A stretch of DNA of 64,000 bases from Bacillota bacterium (lineage in GTDB: Bacteria; Bacillota; Clostridia; Lachnospirales; Lachnospiraceae), in the NCBI GenBank assembly GCA_023414355.1, contig JAEZOB010000079.1, positions 1 through 64,000 of the forward strand, in the 5' to 3' direction. The notes beneath the pieces were generated by a model. It was not told the origin of the DNA. It did no database searches and was given only the letters and a program-made list of their open reading frames with translations. Of the stretch, positions 1 through 7,708 are shown in pieces. Every line of letters starts with the position of its first letter. Position 1 is the stretch's first letter. The translations under genes were made by a program, and so were the position numbers.

Positions 1-10
1 CTAATCATTG

Positions 11-131
11 ATAAGCGGATTACCTCGCGTACTTATGTACGCTCGGTCGCTTGCGCTTATCCATGTCTGTCATGTCGATTTCCCGAGCAAGCTCGGAAAT
101 CGCCCTAACATCCATGTACTAATCCGCTTAT
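11..131. repeat. Multi-branched inverted repeat overlapping the pheS stop codon
   Basis: A perfect 12-bp inverted repeat (11-22 against 120-131) encloses smaller hairpins: a GCGTAC/GTACGC stem near 27-42, a CATG/CATG stem near 62-74 and a long stem near 77-104 centred on GAGCAAGCTC. The outer arm contains the TAA stop of pheS at 128-130. The next gene on the minus strand, expected to be pheT, lies outside the window. The element could be an intergenic MITE-like repeat or an RNA structure affecting the pheS-pheT transcript; the sequence alone does not decide. Confidence 0.7.
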
Positions 132-1168
132 CTCGTAAATTGTCTTAACTGTTTTAAATTTCCTCCGTTGAAGAGGCGGATGTCCTTGATGTTGTATTTC
201 ATCATTGCAAGGCGTGTCATGCCGAGGCCGAAAGCAAAGCCGGTGTATTTGTCAGGATCGATACCACCAAGGCGAAGTACGTTCGGGTGGATCATTCCAC
301 AGGGCAGTAGCTCCAACCAGCCTGACTGCTTACAGGTAGGACAGCCGGTACCGCCACAGATAGCGCAATTGATATCAAGCTCAAAGCCCGGCTCCACAAA
401 GGGAAAGAAGCCCGGACGAAGACGGATCTTCACTTCTCTCTGGAACACCTCGGATAAAAGCACCTTCATGAAATAAATCAGGTTGGAGATGGAGATATCC
501 TCACCGATCATCATTCCTTCCATCTGGAAGAAGGTATTCTCATGGCTGGCATCGATGTTCTCATTACGGAAGCAACGACCGGGGAATAAAACCTTGAGAT
601 GTTCGCCTGGCTTCGGCGCACCGTATTTTTTCATAATTGCATTTTGTGCTGCCGAGGTATGGGTCTTCAGAAGCTGTCCGTTGTCCAGATAATATGTGTC
701 TGTCATGTCTCTGGCAGGGTGGTTCTTCGGAATATTTACACCCTCGAAATTATTGAATTCTGTCTGTATCTCCAATCCATCTTCGATGATGAAGCCCATG
801 GTCTTAAAAATATCCTCAATCTGGGTCTGCACAATTGTAATCGGATGCATTGACCCGACCGGTTTGTCAGAAGGAATGGAGAAGTCGTAGCGTTCAGCCT
901 GCTCGATTTCCCTTAAATATTCTCTTTCCTCCATCTTCTTCTGGTAATCCACTATGGCCTGCTCGATCTCATCCTTCAGCATGTTCACCTGCATACCTGC
1001 CATCTTTTTTGCCTCTGCATCCAGGTTACGAAGATCCTTCAATGCTTCGGTAACCAAGCCCTTTTTTCCAAGGAAGGATACTCGGATTTTTTCCAACTCC
1101 TCCTTTAGATTGGCTGCATTTAGCTCAGATGCAAACTGTTCCTTAATTCGTTCCAGATTCTCTAACAT
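128..1168 (-). CDS. pheS: Phenylalanine--tRNA ligase alpha subunit
   Basis: This is the catalytic alpha subunit of the cytoplasmic (alpha-beta)2 enzyme that charges tRNA-Phe. The 346-residue protein has the usual N-terminal coiled coil (about 1-90), class II motif 2 (FRNENIDASHENTFFQ), a Cys-x2-Cys/Cys-x2-Cys insertion (CAICGG, CPTCK) typical of bacterial PheS, and motif 3 (GFAFGLGMTRLAM). The start at 1168 is chosen because GGAGG sits 7 nt upstream; an in-frame ATG at 1174 touches the Shine-Dalgarno sequence, and the longer reading frame runs back into the T-box terminator. Expression is expected to follow tRNA-Phe charging through the T-box. pheT should follow beyond coordinate 1. Confidence 0.97.
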   Translation of the reverse strand: MLENLERIKEQFASELNAANLKEELEKIRVSFLGKKGLVTEALKDLRNLDAEAKKMAGMQVNMLKDEIEQAIVDYQKKMEEREYLREIEQAERYDFSIPSDKPVGSMHPITIVQTQIEDIFKTMGFIIEDGLEIQTEFNNFEGVNIPKNHPARDMTDTYYLDNGQLLKTHTSAAQNAIMKKYGAPKPGEHLKVLFPGRCFRNENIDASHENTFFQMEGMMIGEDISISNLIYFMKVLLSEVFQREVKIRLRPGFFPFVEPGFELDINCAICGGTGCPTCKQSGWLELLPCGMIHPNVLRLGGIDPDKYTGFAFGLGMTRLAMMKYNIKDIRLFNGGNLKQLRQFTR

Positions 1169-1223
1169 ATTCATTCCTCCTATTTGAAATTTTCCTGTAT
1201 CGACTGCGTGATTATTTGGAAAT

Positions 1224-1260
1224 AAAAAAAGCTCCCGTCCTCCAAAAAAGGGACGAAAGC
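1224..1260 (-). terminator. T-box intrinsic terminator
   Basis: The minus strand reads GCTTTCGTCC, a TTTTTT-containing loop, GGACGGGAGC and then seven Ts. The stem has ten pairs including two G-U. It is the terminator conformation of the pheS T-box. Confidence 0.9.
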
Positions 1261-1510
1261 ATCGTGGTACCACCCAGGTTTGAGCCTATAAATAGGCTCC
1301 TCAACAGTCATAACGGAACTGCTCCGGCTTTTCTTTTATCAGATCTTATCGAATCAAGCTTCTCTTCCCCTGTGGTCTGATATCTTAAAAGCAACTCCGG
1401 TGCCGAACTTCGAGACATATCCGAACCCTGAACTCACTCTCAGCCGGTGGCAAGCTCTCTCTGGCGGGAAAATATATCCTACTGCATTCACCTTCATAGT
1501 TATTATCATT
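1224..1510 (-). promoter_or_regulatory. T-box riboswitch leader of pheS
   Basis: The minus strand carries the T-box core GGGTGGTACCACGATG at 1260-1275. It is followed by a 10-bp terminator stem and seven Ts (1224-1260), so uncharged tRNA pairing with the T-box should disrupt the terminator. Stem I material lies near 1380-1480, including AGAGAG and GGTTCGG/AGTTCGG segments that hold TTC triplets, consistent with a Phe specifier. I did not resolve which triplet is the specifier. Downstream pheS makes tRNA-Phe the expected ligand. Confidence 0.93.
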
Positions 1511-1516
1511 TCACTA

Positions 1517-1545
1517 ATCTTAATCGACTTTTTTCATATTGTCAA
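1517..1545 (-). promoter_or_regulatory. Promoter of the T-box/pheS transcript
   Basis: TTGACA (1540-1545) and TAAGAT (1517-1522) are separated by 17 nt on the minus strand. Transcription would start near 1510, just upstream of the T-box stem I region. Confidence 0.8.
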
Positions 1546-1706
1546 GAATTTGTTATATATTTCGTTCTTTGAATTTGTTATATACTTCATTCGTCTATTT
1601 TTTATTTCTGTTCATAGGAATATCCGTCCCGTGAAATCTGTCTCTGTATTGTAAAATTCGCTGTAATATCCATAATTCGAGTTGATAAGTTTAGTAATGA
1701 TTAACT

Positions 1707-1735
1707 TTGACTTTTGATTTAGGTTATTATATGCT
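1707..1735 (+). promoter_or_regulatory. Candidate promoter of the HAD phosphatase gene
   Basis: TTGACT and TATGCT are separated by 17 nt, about 55 nt before the start codon at 1790. The -35 is good and the -10 moderate. Confidence 0.5.
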
Positions 1736-1789
1736 GAAATAAATGTTTTAGTACGCATAATCATATGCGCTATACATAAGGAGAATACA

Positions 1790-2575
1790 ATGGACAAAAA
1801 AATACTATTTTTTGACATCGACGGGACCATCTTAAGCCACAGAACCTATACCATTTCCGAGAGTACAAAGAATGCAATTCAAAAAGCACAGGCCAATGGG
1901 CATCTTGCTTTTATTAATACAGGAAGAGTCATTTCTGCTATCCCTCAGGAAATCAGAGAGCTTGGCTTCGATGGTTTTGTGTGTGGCTGCGGAACCTATA
2001 TATCGTATCATGACCAGGTTCTTTTACAGAATTTTATTCCGGAGGAGCTTACCAGAAAGCTGATTAAGGATTTTCGTGCACTGGGAATCGATGCTGTCCT
2101 GGAAGGATCCGATGCTATTTATTATGATGAAGAAGCTACCAATCCCATTATTAAGGGTGTACGCGAATATCATGATGAGAATGGCTTTCCGACCGGAAGC
2201 TGGGATGATCATACGATTGTGATCGATAAATTTTGTATCTGGTCCTCCTCAGAGACTGCAAATAAGGTATTTATGGAAAAGTATGCTTCTCATTTTGATT
2301 TCATCGATCGCAATCACAATCTGTATGAAATTGTGCCAAAGGGTTACTCCAAAGCAAGCGGGATGCAGTTTTTGATCAATCATCTGAATCTTCCACATGA
2401 GAGCACCTTTGCCTTCGGCGACGGCGAAAATGACCTGCCGATGCTGCAATATGCCAACCAAACCATCGCCATGGGAAATGCTCCTGAAGCTATTAAGGAT
2501 ATCGTAAGCTTTGTAACTCTGGATGTGGATGAAGGCGGCATCCAACATGCATTGGAGTATTATGGTTTGATCTAG
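1790..2575 (+). CDS. Cof-type HAD superfamily phosphatase
   Basis: A 261-residue cytoplasmic hydrolase of the Cof/YbiV group of HAD phosphatases, which usually act on sugar phosphates or flavin nucleotides. Motif I is DIDGT at residues 9-13, with D9 the expected nucleophile and D11 the acid/base. A GDGENDLPML segment near residue 210 supplies motif IV metal ligands. The intervening region is the C2 cap that sets substrate choice, so the substrate cannot be read from sequence. The start has AAGGAG 8 nt upstream. The gene appears monocistronic and is followed by a promoter and terminator-like hairpin in front of the next gene. Confidence 0.9.
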   Translation: MDKKILFFDIDGTILSHRTYTISESTKNAIQKAQANGHLAFINTGRVISAIPQEIRELGFDGFVCGCGTYISYHDQVLLQNFIPEELTRKLIKDFRALGIDAVLEGSDAIYYDEEATNPIIKGVREYHDENGFPTGSWDDHTIVIDKFCIWSSSETANKVFMEKYASHFDFIDRNHNLYEIVPKGYSKASGMQFLINHLNLPHESTFAFGDGENDLPMLQYANQTIAMGNAPEAIKDIVSFVTLDVDEGGIQHALEYYGLI

Positions 2576-2581
2576 AACTCC

Positions 2582-2610
2582 TTGTAATATGGTATCAATT
2601 ATGTTAGAAT
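2582..2610 (+). promoter_or_regulatory. Promoter of the FAD-dependent dehydrogenase gene
   Basis: TTGTAA (2582-2587) and TAGAAT (2605-2610) have a 17-nt spacer and lie immediately after the HAD stop codon. The transcript would begin near 2617 and run through the hairpin at 2642-2670. Confidence 0.6.
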
Positions 2611-2641
2611 TATCAGCGGGTAAGATGATCAGCTTAATGAA

Positions 2642-2670
2642 CAGCCGGTAAGATTACCGGCTGATTTTTT
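2642..2670 (+). terminator. Terminator-like hairpin in the leader of the FAD-dependent dehydrogenase
   Basis: CAGCCGGTAA and TTACCGGCTG form a 10-bp stem with a very short loop, followed by ATTTTTT. It may terminate the HAD transcript, or act as an attenuator because a good promoter lies between the HAD gene and this hairpin. Confidence 0.75.
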
Positions 2671-2692
2671 CGCAAACTATAAAGGAGTGTTG

Positions 2693-4099
2693 ATGATGCC
2701 AAACTACGACGTCATAATCATAGGAGCCGGACCTTCCGGTATTTTTTGTGCTTATGAATTAATCAAGGAAAATAAAGATCTAAAAATTTTGATGGTGGAA
2801 AAAGGTCGTCCCATCGAGAAAAGAATGTGTCCCAAGAGAACCACGAAGCATTGTATCGGTTGCCAGCCCTGCGCCATCACCACAGGCTTTGCCGGAGCGG
2901 GAGCATTTTCCGACGGAAAGCTCTCCCTTTCTCCCGATGTCGGTGGTAATCTCCCTGATATTCTGGGTTACGATAAGGCCATGGAGCTAATCAAGGAATC
3001 GGATGACATCTACTTAAAATTCGGTGCTGATACCAATGTCTACGGAGTTGATAAGGAAGCGGAGATCCGTGAAATCAGAAGGCGCGCGATTAATGCAAAT
3101 CTAAAGCTCATCGAATGCCCCATCCGTCATCTCGGTACGGAAGAGGGTTACAAAATTTATACCCGTCTGCAGGAGCATCTGCTGGAGTGTGGTGTAGAAA
3201 TGATTTTTAATACGATGGTAATGGATATTGTCATTGAAGACAAAAAAGCAAAAGGCATCCTAACCTCCAAGGGCGACACCTATTATGCCGACGAGATCGT
3301 ATCTGCAATTGGCCGTGAAGGCTCCGATTGGTTTAATCAGATCTGTAAGGAACACGGTATCGAGACAAAGGTCGGAACTGTTGATATCGGTGTCAGAGTC
3401 GAGGTTCGTGATGAGGTCATGGAATTCCTGAATAAGAACCTTTATGAAGCAAAACTGGTTTATTATACTCCTACCTTCGACGATAAGGTACGTACCTTCT
3501 GTACAAACCCCTCCGGTGAGGTAGCGACAGAATATTATGAGAATAATCTGGCTGTTGTCAACGGACATGCCTATAAATCCAAAGAGTACAAGACCAATAA
3601 CACCAATTTTGCAATTCTGGTGTCTAAGAACTTTACGAAACCTTTCAAAACTCCGATCGAGTATGGCAAGCATATCGCTCAGTTAAGCAATATGCTCTGC
3701 GGCGGCAGAATCCTGGTACAGACCTTCGGAGATTTCCAGAGAGGCAGAAGAACCACGGAAGAACGTCTTTGCAGAAACAATCTGATTCCCACCTTAAAGG
3801 ATGCCATCCCCGGTGATTTGTCGCTGGTATTTCCTCACAGAATTATGGTGGATATCAAGGAAATGATTCTGGCTCTCGATAAGGTCACACCCGGTATTGC
3901 CAGTGACGAGACACTTCTATATGGGGTAGAGGTAAAATTCTATTCCAATAAGGTTGTGGTAAATACTGATTTTGAGACCAGTGTTGAAGGTCTCCGTGCC
4001 ATCGGTGATGGCGCCGCAGTGACCAGGGGCTTACAGCAGGCTTCTGCCAACGGCATCAGTGTAGCCCGAAGCATACTTGCTAAGATGTCAAAACAGTAA
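2693..4099 (+). CDS. FAD-dependent dehydrogenase (COG2509-like)
   Basis: A 468-residue cytoplasmic flavoprotein. The N-terminal dinucleotide-binding motif GAGPSG follows a hydrophobic strand at about residues 6-16, and a second FAD contact is expected at AIGDGAAVTRG near the C-terminus. A cysteine cluster near residue 45-65 (CPKR, HCIGCQPC) precedes a glycine-rich GFAGAGAFSDGKLS stretch; this arrangement is usual in the uncharacterised FAD-dependent dehydrogenases of COG2509. The physiological substrate is unknown. AAAGGAG precedes two adjacent ATG codons at 2693 and 2696; I take the first. GTG and TTG codons just upstream overlap the Shine-Dalgarno region and are unlikely starts. Transcription ends convergently with the creatininase gene at the shared hairpin 4150-4196. 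Confidence 0.85.
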   Translation: MMPNYDVIIIGAGPSGIFCAYELIKENKDLKILMVEKGRPIEKRMCPKRTTKHCIGCQPCAITTGFAGAGAFSDGKLSLSPDVGGNLPDILGYDKAMELIKESDDIYLKFGADTNVYGVDKEAEIREIRRRAINANLKLIECPIRHLGTEEGYKIYTRLQEHLLECGVEMIFNTMVMDIVIEDKKAKGILTSKGDTYYADEIVSAIGREGSDWFNQICKEHGIETKVGTVDIGVRVEVRDEVMEFLNKNLYEAKLVYYTPTFDDKVRTFCTNPSGEVATEYYENNLAVVNGHAYKSKEYKTNNTNFAILVSKNFTKPFKTPIEYGKHIAQLSNMLCGGRILVQTFGDFQRGRRTTEERLCRNNLIPTLKDAIPGDLSLVFPHRIMVDIKEMILALDKVTPGIASDETLLYGVEVKFYSNKVVVNTDFETSVEGLRAIGDGAAVTRGLQQASANGISVARSILAKMSKQ

Positions 4100-4149
4100 T
4101 TTCCTATCGCTGCTTTTTAAAGGATATTAGAATAATTAAATGAAGTGCA

Positions 4150-4196
4150 AAGAGAGTGCTATCAGATCAGATTCTTCCGGTCGGACGCACTCTCTT
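4150..4196. terminator. Bidirectional terminator
   Basis: AAGAGAGTGC (4150-4159) pairs with GCACTCTCTT (4187-4196) between two convergent genes, with A-rich and T-rich flanks on the two sides. Confidence 0.75.
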
Positions 4197-4277
4197 ATCA
4201 ATTCAATATTTTACTAGTCCTTTGATACGGATCACAATTTATTTATGCCCTAGATAAATCTATTCGCATGTAATCAA

Positions 4278-5057
4278 TTATTTTCCATCCCTCTTCAACA
4301 ATGCTTCTATTTTAAGGGCATCCAGCTTCGTATCAGCAGATATAAATTCCGGTATATGATATTCCAGTTCGTAGCTTGCCGGATCTCCGCAGTAGGCCAG
4401 TGGATGGAAGGTGTCTTGAGGTTTTAAGATTTTTGCTACTTCACCACGAACCTTCTCCGGAAAAAATACTGCCATCTGAGCTGTCTCAATCGCTCCTGCA
4501 TGATAATCGGGCTGATATCGGTCTTCTCTCATTTGCGGAAAAATAATATCATTCTCCACTTCAATTCCCAATTCCCACATAAAATAAACCCTGATATCTG
4601 ACATCTGATTAGCCTCTGCAATTGCACTCTTAATCATATCGATATGCGTTGGGTCACCATGTGCATTTTGAACAAACACTCTTCGGAATCCCCAACTCTT
4701 CAACGAATGAAGAATATCCACAAGAAGGCTTTTCATCGTCTCCGGCCGTACCGAAAAGGTGCCTGCATAACTGCACACATCCTTGCTGATACCCCAATAA
4801 AAAGGTGGCGCGATCATAGCCTCTATCTCTCTTTCTTCAAGTTCTTGCTTCAAATACCTACAATTCAAAGTGCTGATGTAAAAATCTGCCGACAAATCCA
4901 GATGAGGTCCATGACCCTCCACAATTCCGATCGGAAGCAGTACGACGGCCTTTCGATCAGCTCCCGCCTGTACCTCCTGCCAGGTCATCTCAACCATGGT
5001 ATCTTCGAATACTGAGAAATTCTTTTGTGCACTGTACTCCAACTTTCTTCCCTTCAT
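4278..5057 (-). CDS. Creatininase-family amidohydrolase
   Basis: A 259-residue metal-dependent hydrolase of the creatinine amidohydrolase fold. Metal-ligand motifs are visible as EGHGPHLDLSAD (about residue 50), YWGIS, NAHGD (about 140) and the glutamate in HAGAIETA. Family members open cyclic amides (creatinine, mycofactocin or riboflavin intermediates), so this substrate cannot be assigned. The start at 5057 is preferred because a strong GGGAGGGGG lies 7 nt upstream; an in-frame ATG 22 codons earlier lacks a ribosome binding site. The gene stands alone between the convergent FAD enzyme and the glnK terminator. Confidence 0.85.
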   Translation of the reverse strand: MKGRKLEYSAQKNFSVFEDTMVEMTWQEVQAGADRKAVVLLPIGIVEGHGPHLDLSADFYISTLNCRYLKQELEEREIEAMIAPPFYWGISKDVCSYAGTFSVRPETMKSLLVDILHSLKSWGFRRVFVQNAHGDPTHIDMIKSAIAEANQMSDIRVYFMWELGIEVENDIIFPQMREDRYQPDYHAGAIETAQMAVFFPEKVRGEVAKILKPQDTFHPLAYCGDPASYELEYHIPEFISADTKLDALKIEALLKRDGK

Positions 5058-5235
5058 CCCTTGTCCCCCTCCCGACCGAGTTTTTTGAATAACATCTATT
5101 TCGCTTCTCTCTGTGTATACCACTAAATAGCTTGAATATTAGAGCAAACTCGGTTATTCCTGCTTAAATCCACTTGTTATTATCATAAATTATAAGTCAT
5201 TACCAGTCTACCCCTTTTATCCTTCAGAATCAAAT

Positions 5236-5307
5236 AAAATCCGGGAAACCACCTTGCATTTCACCTACCTTAAGAGGTATCGGAAATTGCAGGAAAGTCT
5301 TCCGGAT
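5236..5307 (-). terminator. Terminator of the amt-glnK unit
   Basis: A nested stem on the minus strand: ATCCGG/CCGGAT outside, TGCAATTTC/GAAATGCA in the middle and TACCT/AGGTA at the tip, then TTTT. It lies 30 nt after the P-II stop codon. Confidence 0.7.
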
Positions 5308-5341
5308 CTTTATCTTATCTTACGTAAACTTATGCAGATGA

Positions 5342-5686
5342 TTACTCTAGCGCACTGTTTCCTTTCTCACCTGTTCTAATTCTAATCGCTTCTTCCACAT
5401 TGTAAATGAATATCTTGCCATCTCCGATTTCCCCGGTACGAGCGTTATCATAGATAATCTTCACAATCTCAGTCACGTCTTCATCCATTACGATTAAATC
5501 AATCTCTATCTTGGGAATTAAATCCGTACTGAATTTTTCACCTCTCCATGCTTGGACAATGCCCTTCTGGGTTCCCTGACCCATTACATCTGTAATGATA
5601 ATTCCACGGTAACATTTCGTCTTCTCTAAACCCGCTCTGACATCAGCCAGTTTATCAGGCTGTATAATTGCCTTAATATGTTTCAT
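5342..5686 (-). CDS. glnK: P-II family nitrogen regulator (GlnK-like)
   Basis: A 114-residue trimeric signal protein that senses ATP/ADP and 2-oxoglutarate and usually plugs the Amt pore when ammonium is high. It opens with the P-II strand MKHIKAIIQPDKL, has a T-loop around residues 37-55 and ends with the C-terminal signature TGEIGDGKIFIYNVEEAIRIRTGE. The T-loop reads QAWRGEKF where enteric proteins have ELYRGAEY, so the uridylylated Tyr51 is replaced by Phe; uridylylation at that site is not possible. AGGAGG lies about 9 nt before the start. It follows the Amt gene by 163 nt without a terminator, so the two are probably co-transcribed. Confidence 0.95.
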   Translation of the reverse strand: MKHIKAIIQPDKLADVRAGLEKTKCYRGIIITDVMGQGTQKGIVQAWRGEKFSTDLIPKIEIDLIVMDEDVTEIVKIIYDNARTGEIGDGKIFIYNVEEAIRIRTGEKGNSALE

Positions 5687-5849
5687 TAAAGTTATCCTCC
5701 TTATATAGTTTAAGGTACCAAAAGCACTTTCTTTACTTTCCGATCAGACTATAATTCATAGTGAACAATCATTAATTAGTAGTATTGTGTACTCAGAAAT
5801 GTCTATCTTTCCTTTTATTACCTTAATCTTATTGATAATTTCCTAAAAA

Positions 5850-7202
5850 TTAATATATCTTCCTCTCCTTCTCATCTGCATGAATATCCTTCACCAGCAT
5901 GGTATAAGATTGCTTTCTGGCAGGAAATTCAGGATATGCCTGATTACCATGCTCATGAATATCCAAACCTTCGATTTCTTCACGTACCGATACCCGGAGT
6001 CCAATTGTTTTCTTAATTAAGAACCACACGATCACAGAAGATCCAAAAGTAAATGCACCTACTGCAAGAACACCTACCGCCTGAATACCTAATAGCTTAA
6101 AGCCTCCTCCATAAAATAACCCATTGCCCGTTGCAACTCCAGTGATACCATCCTCCGCGAACAACCCAACTGCCAAAGTACCGAAAATACCATTGAACAG
6201 GTGAACTGCCAATGCACCAACCGGATCATCCAGTTTTAACTTATCAAACAGTATTACAGCAAATACTACAAGAATTCCTGCAATTGCACCTATGATTATG
6301 GAACTGGTTACACTAACAAAAGCACAACTGCCTGTAATGGCAACCAGACCAGCCAGGCAACCATTGATTGTCATACCAAGATCCGGTTTTCCGATGATAA
6401 TCCAAGAGGTTGCAGTAGAAGTTAATACTGCTACAATTGCTGCCGTATTCGTAGTCATAAGAATATGGGAAATAGCTACCGGATCTGCTGCCATGGTTGA
6501 ACCAGGATTGAATCCGAACCACCCTAACCAAAGAACAAATAAACCAATGACTGCCAAACTCATATTATGGCCGGGAATAGGATTCATCTTTCCATCCTTA
6601 GTGTATTTGCCTACTCTGGGTCCTAAAATAATTACTCCTGCCAATGCACCCCAACCTCCTACAGAGTGGACTACTGTATCACCTGCAAAATCAAAAAAGC
6701 CCATCTCTGCCAAGAAGCCGCCACCCCAAATCCAATGTCCGATAATCGGGTAAATTACTAAGGTAAGAATAAAGGAGAAAACTATAAAGGAGATATACTT
6801 AATACGCTCAGCAACTGCACCAGATACGATGGTAGCAGCTGTTCCACAGAACACAAGCTGAAAGAAAAATTTGGCGTATAAAGGAATTCCAGTCCAGGAT
6901 AATGCAGAATAGACACCTTCATAAGCTTCATTAGTAGCAGGCGAAGTATCGGTGCCGGTCAACATAAATAAACCGCTCAACCCGATAAACCCATTCCCAT
7001 CCCCAAACATAAATCCAAATCCCAGCAATAGGAATCCCAGAGAGGATACCGCGAATACAATGAGATTCTTTGATAAAATGTTTACTGCATTTTTCGACCT
7101 TGCAAATCCGGTTTCAACACATGCAAAACCCAAGTTCATAAAAAATACCAACATTCCTGCCAGTAGGACCCATAAGGTGTCCAAGGTTACTTTCATATCC
7201 AT
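5850..7202 (-). CDS. amt: Ammonium transporter
   Basis: A 450-residue Amt/Mep/Rh channel with about eleven membrane segments. The twin pore histidines are recognisable in TVVHSVGGWGALAG (first half) and ALAVHLFNGIFG (second half). The cytosolic tail carries the EGLDIHEHG signature that contacts P-II. There is no fused P-II domain here; the separate P-II gene follows instead. GGAGG stands 8 nt before the ATG. The 5' region (7203-7470) holds three tandem hairpins and a conserved promoter block shared with the second Amt unit, so both units probably answer to the same signal. Confidence 0.96.
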   Translation of the reverse strand: MDMKVTLDTLWVLLAGMLVFFMNLGFACVETGFARSKNAVNILSKNLIVFAVSSLGFLLLGFGFMFGDGNGFIGLSGLFMLTGTDTSPATNEAYEGVYSALSWTGIPLYAKFFFQLVFCGTAATIVSGAVAERIKYISFIVFSFILTLVIYPIIGHWIWGGGFLAEMGFFDFAGDTVVHSVGGWGALAGVIILGPRVGKYTKDGKMNPIPGHNMSLAVIGLFVLWLGWFGFNPGSTMAADPVAISHILMTTNTAAIVAVLTSTATSWIIIGKPDLGMTINGCLAGLVAITGSCAFVSVTSSIIIGAIAGILVVFAVILFDKLKLDDPVGALAVHLFNGIFGTLAVGLFAEDGITGVATGNGLFYGGGFKLLGIQAVGVLAVGAFTFGSSVIVWFLIKKTIGLRVSVREEIEGLDIHEHGNQAYPEFPARKQSYTMLVKDIHADEKERKIY

Positions 7203-7269
7203 AGATGATACCTCCTAAAATTTTTTATAATGAAAATCCCGTATAACACGTGCTCTTAACCATTAATCC

Positions 7270-7405
7270 ATAAAAAAAGAAGTCAAAGCAAAAACACTTT
7301 GACTTCTTTGTCTTAAATAAAAAAGTCAAAACAGAATTACTGTTTTGACCTATTTGTCATAAACGATAAAAGTCAAAGCAGGTAATTTGCTTTGACTTCG
7401 TTGTC
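7270..7405 (-). repeat. Three tandem hairpin repeats in the amt leader
   Basis: Read on the minus strand, three 45-47 bp units each begin GACAAnGA or similar. Each contains an inverted repeat of the form GTCAAAGC...GCTTTGAC (one copy GTCAAAAC/GTTTTGAC) followed by a T-rich run, so each resembles an intrinsic terminator. They lie between the conserved promoter block and the amt start. A longer array of the same unit precedes the second Amt unit. Confidence 0.9.
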
Positions 7406-7475
7406 GTTGCTATTAAATTTATAAACGTGAGTCTATCACTTTTATTTAAAATATACAATAGTAAAATTCAACAAT
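7406..7475 (-). promoter_or_regulatory. Conserved upstream block of the amt unit
   Basis: The minus-strand block GTGATAGACTC-CGTTTATAAA followed by TTTAATA and ACGACAA is nearly identical to 10078-10120, and ACTATTG farther upstream is also shared. It probably contains the promoter and an operator. I could not assign a canonical sigma-A -35 with confidence. Confidence 0.6.
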
Positions 7476-7624
7476 TCTAATTAGTAATTTTCATCATTTT
7501 TTCAGATGATTTGTATCTTTGAATCCTATGCTATCAACATATGACTTTAACGCCACATTGTGTTTGAGTAATTAATAATCAGACTTCAACAAAAGTATAC
7601 TCACGATTATCTCGTAAACAACAG

Positions 7625-7666
7625 AAAGAATGCCCCTTAGTCAACATATCCTAAGGGGCATTCTTT
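7625..7666 (-). terminator. Terminator of the amt-P-II fusion gene
   Basis: A perfect 16-bp stem (7625-7640 against 7651-7666) with AAAGAATGCC arms lies 43 nt beyond the stop codon at 7709. It can work in either direction. Confidence 0.9.
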
Positions 7667-7708
7667 AGCTCATCTGTTTAAGTTGTAATAAAGAATCTAT
7701 GATCTGAT

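Noticed and set aside
1612..1830. 72-codon minus-strand frame over the HAD gene start
   Set aside because: It overlaps the HAD promoter and start on the opposite strand and shows no family resemblance.
6292..6753. 153-codon plus-strand frame opposite the amt gene
   Set aside because: It is the antisense shadow of a clear transporter gene, with no ribosome binding site and proline-rich nonsense composition.
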